DNA of 64,000 nucleotides from Streptomyces sp. Its GTDB lineage: Bacteria; Actinomycetota; Actinomycetes; Streptomycetales; Streptomycetaceae. This document shows, in pieces, positions 8,940 through 16,713 of the stretch (its first letter is position 1; the number at the start of each line of letters is the position of its first letter). The stretch covers positions 19,536-83,535 of the forward strand of contig NZ_JAEKKT010000130.1 of assembly GCF_019510245.1 (NCBI RefSeq), written 5' to 3'. The position numbers were made by a program, and so were the translations under genes. A model generated the notes under the pieces. It had not been told where the DNA came from and did not search any database. It saw only the letters and a program-made list of their open reading frames with translations.

Positions 8940-8954
8940 CTGACGCATCGTCAG
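8940..8954. promoter_or_regulatory. CTGACG-N3-CGTCAG operator (site A)
   Basis: CTGACGCATCGTCAG is a perfect inverted repeat of 6-bp arms around CAT. It ends 13 bp before the ATG of the next gene, where a repressor would block transcription or occupancy of the start. The same 15-bp pattern recurs at 11066, 47952, 48016, 50984, 51005, 57880 and 57907. Confidence 0.7.
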
Positions 8955-8967
8955 CTAAACCGGACCC

Positions 8968-9825
8968 ATGGCAGACGACACGACGCAAGCAGACGAGACC
9001 CGCAGCGACCTGTACGCCGAACTGGCCGCCGTCGGCCCCTACGGTGCCGATCTCGGGCACGCGCTCATCACCATGGTCGAGCCGCACCCCGGCCGGGAGC
9101 GCGCGTACAACCGCTGGTACGAGGACGACCACTTCATCGCCGGCGCGATGGCCATGCCGTGGATGTACGCGGGGCGCCGCTGGGTCGCCCCGCGGGGCCT
9201 GCAACTGCTGCGCTACCCCGAGAAGTCCGCCGTGGCGCAGCCGGTGACGGCCGGCTGCTACATATCCGTCTACTGGATGACCGCCGGCCGCTACGCCGAC
9301 CACATGCGATGGACCGTCGGCATCAACAAACGCCTCAACCGCGACCACCGCGTCTTCCAGGACCGCACGCATGTCTTCACGGCCTTCCAGGACCACGCGG
9401 CGACGGTCTACCGCGACGGCGACGAGGGCCCTCGCGACATCCACGCCCTCGACCACCCCTACGCCGGTCTCGTCGTCCAGGTCGTCGACACCGACTCCCC
9501 CGACCGGCGCGCGGCACTGCTCGCCTGGCTGCGCGACGACCACCTCCCGAAACGGCTGGCGGGCTCCCCGGCGGCCATGGTGACCCTCTTCACGCCGACG
9601 CCCCTGCCCCTGGACCGCATGACCTACGTCAAGCAGGTCGAAGGGGTCGGAACCCGGCTGACCCTGCTGTGGTTCCTCGACCGCGACCCCCGAGACGGCT
9701 GGCACGAGCACTTCGCGGACCTCGACACGGCAGTGACGGCTTCGGGGCTGGGCGACGTGCAGTTCGTCGCACCGTTCGTCCCCACGGTGCCCGGGACGGA
9801 CCGCTACGTGGACGAGTTGCGATGA
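8968..9825 (+). CDS. Two-domain dimeric alpha/beta-barrel protein, function unknown
   Basis: A soluble protein of 285 residues built of two similar halves. ALITMVEPHPGRERAYNRWYEDDHF (split at residues about 31-55) and VVQVVDTDSPDRRAALLAWLRDDH (about 171-194) share a strand, a helix and a conserved W--DDH ending, as in EthD-like and related ferredoxin-fold barrels. Those families include small oxygenases and dehydratases acting on aromatic or polyketide-like compounds, but no catalytic role can be assigned here. It is alone on its strand with operator site A directly in front, which ties it to the catabolic genes at 43-60 kb. I do not recognise a named family. Confidence 0.65.
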   Translation: MADDTTQADETRSDLYAELAAVGPYGADLGHALITMVEPHPGRERAYNRWYEDDHFIAGAMAMPWMYAGRRWVAPRGLQLLRYPEKSAVAQPVTAGCYISVYWMTAGRYADHMRWTVGINKRLNRDHRVFQDRTHVFTAFQDHAATVYRDGDEGPRDIHALDHPYAGLVVQVVDTDSPDRRAALLAWLRDDHLPKRLAGSPAAMVTLFTPTPLPLDRMTYVKQVEGVGTRLTLLWFLDRDPRDGWHEHFADLDTAVTASGLGDVQFVAPFVPTVPGTDRYVDELR

Positions 9826-10038
9826 CCTCTCGGGGGCCGGGCCGGTTGACGATGTGAAGACATTGTTTAACTGACAAGAAATTGACGCGCGTTGTCGGAG
9901 CTGGCGAGAATGCGGATCACCTCGCTGTGACCAGAGCGAGTGCAGTGACGCGGGGTCGAGCCACGCCGTCTTCCGTTGGCCTGTGCACACCCCTCACGCA
10001 CGACCACCTCCCACACCTAGCTTCCGCAAGGGCACACC

Positions 10039-10953
10039 GTGACGCGCTTCTCACGCTCCAGGACGTCGGCCACCCTCGCCGCGACGGCCTTCCTCGCCGC
10101 CGCGCCCCTCGCCGGGGCCACGACCGCGAGCGCCACCACCGCGAGTGACTGCCAGACGGCCACCGTGCAGTACCGCATCGTCGACGCCGACGGAAACCCG
10201 GTCGGCGCCGACTGGACCTCCCAGGGCGGCTTCCACCAGTGGGACTCCGCCCCTGGCACGGTCGAGGTGCGTCTCGCCCCCGGGCAGAACGTCGGCGCCG
10301 GCTGCACGTACCCGGTGTCGCTGGCCGAGTACACCACCGAGGGCTCCAACTGGTACACCTCCGGCCACCAGACGCTCGTCGACCACGCCACGGTGTACCT
10401 CACCGCCGACGACGTCGCGGGCAGCGACGACGCCAAGCGGACCTGGCAGAAGCTGGCCGTGAAGAGCCCCGACTGCTACGGGCAGATCGACCTGTACGGC
10501 GACGACGTCGTCTATGACGGCAAGTCGGGGGACGGGCACGGCCCCGCACCCTACGAGCCCGGCAACGTCGTCACCCCGTACCACCTCATAGCCGCCTGGA
10601 ACGGCGGCGACAAGCCGTGCACCCCCGACCAGCCGGAGTCCCCCACGCCCTCCGCGTCGACACCGGCCAGCCAGCCGCCCGCCCCGGAGAGCTCCGCACC
10701 GGCCACCCCGACGCCCTCCACCCCCGCGTCCACCCCGCCGGCCTCCTCCTCCACCCCGCCCACCACGTCCCACGTCCCCCCGATGAAGACGCCGCCGCCC
10801 ACCACCCCGGCACCCTCCCCCAGCACCAGCACCCCGCCGCTGGCCGAGACCGGCGCCAGTTCCTCGACGCCCCTGATCGCCGGCGGCGCCGCCCTGGTGA
10901 TCGCGCTCGGCGCCGGCACGCTCTTCGCCACCCGCCGGACCCGCAAGTCCTGA
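10039..10953 (+). CDS. LAETG-anchored surface protein (sortase substrate)
   Basis: An exported protein of 304 residues. The N-terminus has a signal peptide (Arg-rich start, then ATLAATAFLAAAPLAGA and a cut near TASA). The folded part spans about 38-195 with two cysteine pairs possible. A Pro/Ser/Thr-rich linker of about 75 residues spans the wall. The C-terminus has LAETG, a hydrophobic segment and RRTRKS, the complete wall-sorting signal. LAxTG is the preferred site of class E sortases in Streptomyces. The start codon is GTG. The ligand or role of the folded domain is unknown. A perfect 12-bp hairpin ends the transcript. The 213-bp gap upstream (9826-10038) shows no gene. Confidence 0.85.
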   Translation: MTRFSRSRTSATLAATAFLAAAPLAGATTASATTASDCQTATVQYRIVDADGNPVGADWTSQGGFHQWDSAPGTVEVRLAPGQNVGAGCTYPVSLAEYTTEGSNWYTSGHQTLVDHATVYLTADDVAGSDDAKRTWQKLAVKSPDCYGQIDLYGDDVVYDGKSGDGHGPAPYEPGNVVTPYHLIAAWNGGDKPCTPDQPESPTPSASTPASQPPAPESSAPATPTPSTPASTPPASSSTPPTTSHVPPMKTPPPTTPAPSPSTSTPPLAETGASSSTPLIAGGAALVIALGAGTLFATRRTRKS

Positions 10954-10979
10954 GCCTCACCCGAGGCCACCTGAACATC

Positions 10980-11010
10980 CGACGGCTCCGCCCCCAGGGC
11001 GGAGCCGTCG
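10980..11010 (+). terminator. Terminator after the LAETG protein gene
   Basis: CGACGGCTCCGC (10980-10991) and GCGGAGCCGTCG (10999-11010) form a perfect 12-bp stem with a 7-nt loop, 27 bp after the stop codon. Confidence 0.8.
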
Positions 11011-11065
11011 CCGTTACGGCCCCGCCGCCCCGGCCCCCTTCCACCCTCCCGCCCCCGCCCTTACG

Positions 11066-11080
11066 CTGACGGTCCGTCAG
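11066..11080. promoter_or_regulatory. CTGACG-N3-CGTCAG operator (site B)
   Basis: CTGACGGTCCGTCAG is a perfect inverted repeat with arms that extend to 7 bp (CTGACGG-T-CCGTCAG), 28 bp before the ATG of the SDR gene. It has the same form as site A and the sites in the catabolic cluster. Confidence 0.75.
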
Positions 11081-11108
11081 ACACAGGTGGGTGAACCGGA
11101 GGTCATCG

Positions 11109-11897
11109 ATGTCGCTGCTCACGGGCAAGACCGTCGTCGTCTCGGGAGTCGGCGCCGGGCTCGGGCACCAGGTCGCCGCGGCCGTCGTACGGGACGGCGG
11201 GAACGCGGTACTGGGTGCACGGACCGAGGCGAACCTCGCGAAGAGCGCGGCCGGGATCGATCCGGAGGGCACCCGGACCGCGTACCTGCCCACCGACATC
11301 ACCGACGAGGCCCAGTGCGAGGCGCTGGCCGCGCTGGCCCGCGAGCGGTTCGGCGGGATCGACGCGGTGGTCCATGTCGCCGCCTGGGACTCCTACTTCG
11401 GCGGGGTCGAGGACGCCGACTTCGCGACCTGGGCCTCGGTGATCGACGTGAACCTGCTGGGGACGCTGCGGATGACCCGGGCGTGCCTGCCGGGGCTGAA
11501 GGCCGCGGGGGGCGGCTCGGTCGTCTTCATCGGCACCCAGTCCGCCGTCGCCGCGCCCTCCCAGGTGAAGCAGGCCGCGTACGCCGCCTCCAAGGGCGCC
11601 CTGACCAGCGCGATGTACTCGCTGGCGCGGGAGCTGGGACCGTACCGGATCCGCGTCAACACCGTGCTGCCGGGCTGGATGTGGGGGCCGCCGGTGCAGG
11701 CCTACGTCCAGTTCACCGCACACACGGAAGGGGTGCCGGAGGACGAGGTGCTGGGCCGGCTGACCGGGCGGATGGCACTGCCGGAGCTGGCGACGGACGG
11801 GGACGTGGCGGACGCGGCGGTGTTCCTGGCGTCGGACCGGGCGCGGGCCATCACGGGCCAGTCGCTCCTGGTCAACGCGGGGGAGCTGATGCACTGA
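11109..11897 (+). CDS. Short-chain dehydrogenase/reductase
   Basis: A classical SDR of 262 residues. The cofactor loop VSGVGAGLGHQ (about 12-22) is a TGxxxGxG variant, with no strong sign of NAD or NADP preference. The catalytic YAASK lies near residue 158, with an upstream serine in FIGTQSA. The C-terminus has the usual AVFLASD and ITGQSLLVNAG segments. The ATG at 11109 is chosen because GGAGG lies 8 bp before it; an in-frame GTG at 11091 lacks such a site. Operator site B upstream suggests it serves the same pathway as the genes at 43-60 kb, oxidising or reducing a hydroxyl or keto group. The substrate is unknown. Confidence 0.85.
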   Translation: MSLLTGKTVVVSGVGAGLGHQVAAAVVRDGGNAVLGARTEANLAKSAAGIDPEGTRTAYLPTDITDEAQCEALAALARERFGGIDAVVHVAAWDSYFGGVEDADFATWASVIDVNLLGTLRMTRACLPGLKAAGGGSVVFIGTQSAVAAPSQVKQAAYAASKGALTSAMYSLARELGPYRIRVNTVLPGWMWGPPVQAYVQFTAHTEGVPEDEVLGRLTGRMALPELATDGDVADAAVFLASDRARAITGQSLLVNAGELMH

Positions 11898-11939
11898 GGG
11901 GCCGTTTCCGGACTGCCATAACGTTCATACTCGTGAATC

Positions 11940-12068
11940 AAGGTCAGCAAGACGAACGATTTTACTTCGCCTTGACCTTACGCCCGCTTGTCGTGCCCGC
12001 GTAACGGAACCCACGATGAGCGGGCACTTCGCGGCCTTCCCCGTCCCCACTCCGCTTATGCGAAGTGC
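11940..12068. promoter_or_regulatory. Two inverted repeats before the symporter gene
   Basis: The 218-bp gap before the symporter is locally AT-richer. AAGGTCA (11940-11946) mirrors TGACCTT (11973-11979). GCACTTCGC (12024-12032) mirrors GCGAAGTGC (12060-12068), 48 bp before the start codon. The second could form a leader hairpin or an operator. TATGCGAAGTG, which includes its right arm, recurs around 14910 upstream of the ADP-ribosylglycohydrolase gene. Confidence 0.35.
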
Positions 12069-12115
12069 CAGCCAGCTGAGCGGAGTTCAGTAGGCGGACC
12101 CTGGAAGGGGGGCGC

Positions 12116-13684
12116 ATGAACGGGCTCGACTGGGCCGTGCTCATCGGCTACTTCGGTGTGATGGTCGCGATCGGCGTCTGGTCGCACAAACGCGTGGACA
12201 ACGTCAGTGACTTCTTCACCGCGGGCGGCAAGATGCCCTGGTGGCTGTCCGGCATCTCGCACCACATGTCGGGCTACAGCGCGGTGATGTTCACCGGGTA
12301 CGCGGGCATCGCCTACACCTACGGCGTGACGTCGTTCATCACCTGGTCCTTCCCGATCGCGCTCGGCATCGCGATCGGCTCGAAACTCTTCGCCCCGCGC
12401 ATCAACCGCCTCCGCTCCCGCCTGCACGTGGCGTCCCCGCTGGAGTACCTGAAGAACCGGTACAACCTCTCCACCCAGCAGGCGCTGGCCTGGTCCGGCA
12501 TGCTGCTGAAGATCGTGGACGTGGCCGCGAAGTGGGCGGCGATCGCGACCCTGCTGTCCGTCTTCACCGGGGTGACCCTGAACCAGGGCATCCTGATCAC
12601 CGGCGCGATCACCGCCGTCTACTGCACGATCGGCGGCCTGTGGGCGGACGCGCTCACCGAACTGGGCCAGTTCGCCATCCAGCTGCTGGCCGGCATCTCG
12701 ATGTTCGTCGCCGTCGTGCTGAAGCTCAACGACAAGGGCATCGGCTTCTTCGACGCCTGGAACCAGCCCGCCCTGCACGGCCACGACAAGCCGCTGGTCG
12801 GCCCCTACGGGACCGTCTTCCTGCTCGCCTTCCTCTTCATCAAGCTCTTCGAGTACAACGGCGGCATGCTCAACCAGGCCCAGCGCTACATGGCGACGGG
12901 CAGCCCGCGGGAGGCCGAGCGCGGCGCCCGCCTGTCCGCCGCCCTCTGGCTGGTCTGGCCGGTGGTCCTGTTCTTCCCCATGTGGATGTCGCCCCTGCTG
13001 GTCCACGCCCAGAAGCCGGACGGCTCCGACTCCTACGGCCTGATGACCGAACAGCTCCTCCCGCACGGCCTGCTGGGCCTGGTCGTCGTCGGCTTCTTCT
13101 CCCACACGATGGCGATGTGCTCCTCCGACGCCAACGCGATCGCGGCCGTCTTCACCCGTGACGTGGCCCCGGTCCTCTCGCAGCGGGCGCGGGCCTGGAA
13201 CGAACGCTCGGGCCTGGTCGCGGCCCGCATCACCACGGTCGTCTTCCTCGGCCTGTCCATGACGGTGGCCACCCAGGTCAACTCCCCCACCTTCAAGGAC
13301 ATCATCACCATCGTCATCAAGTGGGTGGCCGGCCTGATGGGCCCGATCGCGATCCCGATGATGCTGGGCCTGCTCCGCCCCTTCCGGCGCTCCGGCCCGA
13401 CGGCCGCACTCACCAGCTGGGCGGCGGGTCTGCTCGCCTTCTGGCTGGTCAACTACCCGATCAACTGGAACGTCGACGGCGGCGTCCCGCTCCAGTACCA
13501 GGTCTCGGTCCCGCTAGCCGTCTCCCTGCTCCTCTACATCCTCATCGGCTACCTGAAGCCGGAGGACACCCCGGAACGCCTCGCGATCATCGAGAGCCTG
13601 AACACGGACGGGGACGGTGCGGCCGCCGCCGCGGTGCCCGCCGGGGCCGGAGCGGGAGCCGGGGAGGGCGTGCCGGCACCGTAG
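12116..13684 (+). CDS. Sodium:solute symporter family transporter
   Basis: An inner-membrane transporter of 522 residues with about 13 predicted helices, the usual size of the SSS family. It opens with LDWAVLIGYFGVMVAIGVWS, then the family-typical SDFFTAGGKMPWWLSGISHHMSGYSAVMF. Members couple sodium influx to uptake of sugars, amino acids, vitamins or carboxylates. The NQAQRYMATGSPREAERGARLSA loop is typical of the sugar/polyol-like branch, but the substrate cannot be fixed from sequence. The tail is Ala/Gly-rich. GGAAGGGGGG precedes the ATG. It converges on the ADP-ribosylglycohydrolase gene with only 17 bp between them. Confidence 0.85.
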   Translation: MNGLDWAVLIGYFGVMVAIGVWSHKRVDNVSDFFTAGGKMPWWLSGISHHMSGYSAVMFTGYAGIAYTYGVTSFITWSFPIALGIAIGSKLFAPRINRLRSRLHVASPLEYLKNRYNLSTQQALAWSGMLLKIVDVAAKWAAIATLLSVFTGVTLNQGILITGAITAVYCTIGGLWADALTELGQFAIQLLAGISMFVAVVLKLNDKGIGFFDAWNQPALHGHDKPLVGPYGTVFLLAFLFIKLFEYNGGMLNQAQRYMATGSPREAERGARLSAALWLVWPVVLFFPMWMSPLLVHAQKPDGSDSYGLMTEQLLPHGLLGLVVVGFFSHTMAMCSSDANAIAAVFTRDVAPVLSQRARAWNERSGLVAARITTVVFLGLSMTVATQVNSPTFKDIITIVIKWVAGLMGPIAIPMMLGLLRPFRRSGPTAALTSWAAGLLAFWLVNYPINWNVDGGVPLQYQVSVPLAVSLLLYILIGYLKPEDTPERLAIIESLNTDGDGAAAAAVPAGAGAGAGEGVPAP

Positions 13685-13701
13685 GGGTACCGGGGGGAGG
13701 C

Positions 13702-14826
13702 TCAGCCGCCCCTCGGATACCGCGCGAGCCACCCCGGAGCAGCACCCGCCGGGTTGTGCAGCGCCGGCCCCTGGGTCATCTCCATCGCGAAGTCGTCGGC
13801 GAGTTCGAGGATGGTCTGGCGGCCCTCCAGTTCGGCCACCCAGGCCGGCGGGAGGGCCGTCTCGCCGTGCAGGGCGCCGAGGAGGCCGCCGGTGAGGGCG
13901 CCGGCGACGGCGGAGGGTCCGGCCTGGTTGACGGCGAGAGTCAGGCCGTGCCGTACGTCCTCCCCCACGAGCGCGCAGTACACGGCCGCGGCCAGCATCC
14001 CGTCCGCCGCCCCGTCCCCGGTCAGCTCCTCGACCCGGGCCGGGGTGGGCATGCCCTGCCGTACGGCACCGAGCGCGTGCTGGAGCGCATCGGAGACGGA
14101 CTGGTGGCCGGGCCGGGCGGCGAGCAGGGCGAGGGCCTGCTGGACCGACCCGTCCAGGGACTGGCCGCGCGCCAGTCCGTGCACGATCACCGCGTACGCG
14201 CCGGCCGACAGGCAGGCGGTCGGATGCCCGTGCGTCTGCGCCGAGCACTCCACGGCGAGCTGTACGACGAGCTGCGGCTCCCAGCCGACGAGCAGCCCGA
14301 AGGGGGCGGATCTGGCGACGGCCTCGGGCCCCATGTCATCCGGGTTCTTGGGCGCCTCCAGCGTCCCCATCCGCTCGTCCCCGAGACCGAGCAGCAGCGA
14401 CCGGGTCGGCTCCCGCCGCGCGTACAGCCACTCCTCCCGCGCCAGCCACCCGTCCTCCGTCCGCCGCTCGTCCGGCCCCCAGTCCCGCTGGGTGGCCGCC
14501 CACCGCAGATAGGCCCGATGCAGGTCGGTGGGCGGATGCCAGGCCCCGGTGTCCCTCCGCACCTGGGCTCTTATCAACCCGTCCACGGTGAAGAGGGTCA
14601 GCTGCGTGTGATGGGTGACGGTTCCGCGCCGCCCGTACCCGAACCCGAGGTCGACCAGCCCCTCGGGCCCGTAGGCGGCCCGTATCTCCTCCAGCGTCAG
14701 CCCGTCCACGGGCCCGCCGAGCGCGTCCCCCACGGCCGCACCGAGGAGCGTCCCGCGCACCCGGCTCCGGAAGTCCTGCTGCTCGACCCGGCCCCAGACG
14801 GCACCCAACGTCGCACTCACCACCAT
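13702..14826 (-). CDS. ADP-ribosylglycohydrolase family protein
   Basis: A protein of 374 residues of the DraG/ARH fold, which removes ADP-ribose from proteins or small molecules using two magnesium ions. The N-terminal motif GTLLGAAVGDALGGPVDG (about 25-42) is diagnostic. The next metal-binding segment, usually DDTQ, reads HHTQLTLFT; this variant is familiar in Streptomyces paralogues but removes one expected acidic ligand. The C-terminal part has NQAGPSAVAGALTGGLLGALHG, close to the family's metal-binding end. It is transcribed alone. Whether it is catalytically active is open because of the HHTQ variant. Confidence 0.85.
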   Translation of the reverse strand: MVVSATLGAVWGRVEQQDFRSRVRGTLLGAAVGDALGGPVDGLTLEEIRAAYGPEGLVDLGFGYGRRGTVTHHTQLTLFTVDGLIRAQVRRDTGAWHPPTDLHRAYLRWAATQRDWGPDERRTEDGWLAREEWLYARREPTRSLLLGLGDERMGTLEAPKNPDDMGPEAVARSAPFGLLVGWEPQLVVQLAVECSAQTHGHPTACLSAGAYAVIVHGLARGQSLDGSVQQALALLAARPGHQSVSDALQHALGAVRQGMPTPARVEELTGDGAADGMLAAAVYCALVGEDVRHGLTLAVNQAGPSAVAGALTGGLLGALHGETALPPAWVAELEGRQTILELADDFAMEMTQGPALHNPAGAAPGWLARYPRGG

Positions 14827-15320
14827 GACCTCCTCACGGGTACCGTCCGTACATACGCGCGCCCAGCACTGTAATCGACCGGGAACGGTCCGTTCAGGGG
14901 ACAGTTAGCTATGCGAAGTGTGGGTCGTGTGGTCCCGAGTGGTCGGCTTTCGGCCAGGCCGGACGCGGAGAAAGGGGTCAGCCGTACCAGGTGACGTCGC
15001 AGACGTAGACGCACTCGTGGCGGGGCACGGGCAGGAAGCTGATGAACCCCCGACCACCCAGGATGTCGAACTCACGCAGCCCTCCCTCTCGGTCGAGGGG
15101 CCTGCCGACCTTCACGGAGTCCTGTCCCGGCGCAGCCGGCTCGGCTGCAAGGCGCTCCTCCGCGCCCACAGGCCCGATACGGCGACGCTCCGCGTCGCTG
15201 TCACGGGATGCGATTCTCCCCGGCGTGAACGCCGGGGCCTCCTCACAGGACACCAGGTGAACGGCGGACCGCCCCGACGCGCCCCTCGCGGCTGACGGCC
15301 CGGCCGTGGTGGACCGTCCC
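14827..15320. other. 494-bp region without a clear gene; possible gene and IS remnants
   Basis: The left part (14827-14977) should hold the promoter of the ADP-ribosylglycohydrolase gene. On the minus strand a frame ending at 14978 reads as a plausible protein tail (SVKVGRPLDREGG then FISFLPVPRHECVYVCDVTW), but it has no start and no recognised family, so it may be a gene fragment. Next to it lie two hairpins (15182-15237), and that part, read in the minus frame, gives EAPAFTPG. Taken together this looks like debris of a gene plus the end of an insertion element. Confidence 0.35.
15182..15237 (-). mobile_element. Possible IS200/IS605 (tnpB-type) end remnant
   Basis: Two hairpins are close together: GCGACG/CGTCGC (15182-15198) and CCCCGGCGT-GA-ACGCCGGGG (15218-15237). 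The second resembles the subterminal palindrome at the right end of IS200/IS605-family elements in actinomycetes, and its minus-strand translation EAPAFTPG resembles the tail read through that end in TnpB proteins. No tnpA or tnpB domain is present. It could instead be an ordinary terminator. Confidence 0.35.
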
Positions 15321-16061
15321 TCAGCGCAGTCGGCGTACGCGCAGTACCAGGTCGTCTGTGTGGTGGGCGCCGACGCCGCCGTCGGGTGCCACGCGGGGGC
15401 GTTGTTCGTGCACCTCTGCCTCCCAGTCGTCGTCGAGGAGGTCGACGACCGTCGAGGGCCACACATAGTCGGCCGGGTCGAAGTCGCTGTCGTGCGCCTG
15501 CCGGGTCTCCATCCCCGCGTGGTGCACGACCAGCAGGATGCCGCCCGGCGCGACGGCGGCGAGCAGCGCTCGCTCTGCCGCGGCGTCGGGGGTGCGCAGC
15601 AGGGCCGGGTACTGCGCCGACACCAGATCGAAGGAGGCCGGCGGGAGCATCGCGTCGGTCAGCGCGGCGTGCACCCAGTCAATGGCGAGGCCGGCGTCCC
15701 GCGCGTGGCCTGCCGCCCGCTCCAGTGCCACGCCGGAGACCTCCAGCGCGGTCACGTCCCAGCCGTGCCGCGCGAGCCAGATGGCGTCCGCGCCCTCGCC
15801 GCAGCCCACGTCGAGTACCCGGCCGGGGGTGAGCCCGGCGACCTCGGTCACGAGCGCGCCGTTGGGGCGGCCGCTCCACAACTGCTGTCGTTCGGAGTAC
15901 CGGTTGTCCCATTCCGCCCGCACCGAGGGGTCCCCGAGGTATCCGTCGGCAGGCCCGGGGGTGTCGGACGCGGGTGACTCTTCTGCGATGTCGTTGTCGG
16001 CCACGGGCCCACCGTCGCCCAGCGGGGTCCTGGTCTGCCACTTCTGTTGCCGGTCCGGCAA
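15321..16061 (-). CDS. Class I SAM-dependent methyltransferase
   Basis: A protein of 246 residues. Motif I is VLDVGCGEGADAIWLA (about 88-103), the SAM-binding loop, followed by VTALEVSGVALERA with the acidic residue that holds the ribose. Motif IV is DLVSAQYPAL. It starts with a WDNRYSERQQLWSGRPN segment common in the family of methyltransferases related to thiopurine and tellurite enzymes. The substrate is unknown. A GTG at 16004 is an alternative start, since the first 19 residues look unstructured. It lies 39 bp downstream of the TetR gene on the same strand. Confidence 0.85.
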   Translation of the reverse strand: MPDRQQKWQTRTPLGDGGPVADNDIAEESPASDTPGPADGYLGDPSVRAEWDNRYSERQQLWSGRPNGALVTEVAGLTPGRVLDVGCGEGADAIWLARHGWDVTALEVSGVALERAAGHARDAGLAIDWVHAALTDAMLPPASFDLVSAQYPALLRTPDAAAERALLAAVAPGGILLVVHHAGMETRQAHDSDFDPADYVWPSTVVDLLDDDWEAEVHEQRPRVAPDGGVGAHHTDDLVLRVRRLR

Positions 16062-16100
16062 AACGGCGGCCTGTCGCGCCGCACCCGCGCGCTCAGGTGT

Positions 16101-16637
16101 CTACCGGTGCGTGCTCAGGCCGTCGAGGATGAGCCCGAGCATGCGGGGGGCCCGGTCTTCAGGGGTGGCCGCGGCACGCCAGAGTGCCCCGGTGAGCTGG
16201 AGGAAATCGGCCGGGTCGGCGTCCTGGCGGATGGTGCCGTCCTTCTTGCCGGCGTCCAGGAGCTGGGTGAGGGCGGCGATGACGGGGCCGTAGCTCTCCT
16301 CGGCGATCGCCTGGTGCGCTCCAGCGCTGAGGGCGTCCCCCAGGCCGTGCTTCTTGCGCATGGCTTCGACGAGGTCTGTGGTCCATCGGCGCAGCGCTTC
16401 CAGCGGCGGCATCTCGGCCAGCAGGTCCGGCACGGTGCCGGTGATGCGTGCCACCTCGTCCTGGTAGACGGCCAGCACCAGGGCCTCGCGGGTGGGGAAG
16501 TTGCGGTACAGCGTGCCCGCCCCGACTCCGGCGCGCTGGGCCACCTGGTTCATCGAGGCGTTGCCGTCCTCGCTGAACGCCTCGCGGGCGGCCGCGAGGA
16601 TGCGTGCCCGGTTCTCGCGAGCGTCTGAACGGACCAC
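16101..16637 (-). CDS. TetR-family repressor
   Basis: A protein of 178 residues. The first 60 form the TetR helix-turn-helix (RENRARILAAAREAFSEDGN and VAQRAGVGAGTLYRNFPTREALV). The rest is a helical ligand-binding domain with LGDALSAGAHQ, as in many small-molecule-responsive members. It is divergent from the aldo/keto reductase operon, and two matching palindromes lie in the 76-bp space between them. The simple model is a repressor of both its own gene and that operon, released by a substrate of the reductases. Confidence 0.9.
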   Translation of the reverse strand: MVRSDARENRARILAAAREAFSEDGNASMNQVAQRAGVGAGTLYRNFPTREALVLAVYQDEVARITGTVPDLLAEMPPLEALRRWTTDLVEAMRKKHGLGDALSAGAHQAIAEESYGPVIAALTQLLDAGKKDGTIRQDADPADFLQLTGALWRAAATPEDRAPRMLGLILDGLSTHR

Positions 16638-16654
16638 GGGACCTCACCTTGCTA

Positions 16655-16693
16655 AGTGGAGAACTCTCCACTACGTTATTCGGAGAGCTCTCC
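16655..16693. promoter_or_regulatory. Tandem TetR operators GGAGA-N2-TCTCC
   Basis: AGTGGAGA-AC-TCTCCACT (16655-16672) has perfect 8-bp arms. GGAGAGCTCTCC (16682-16693) repeats the core GGAGA-N2-TCTCC 24 bp on, centre to centre. Both lie in the divergent promoter between the TetR gene and the aldo/keto reductase operon, 21-59 bp before the operon's ATG. Confidence 0.8.
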
Positions 16694-16713
16694 ACTTACT
16701 TTAGAGGGGCGTC

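Noticed and set aside
13684..13702. Terminator in the 17-bp space between the symporter and the convergent ADP-ribosylglycohydrolase gene
   Set aside because: The space is too short and no stem longer than 5 bp could be formed without entering the genes.
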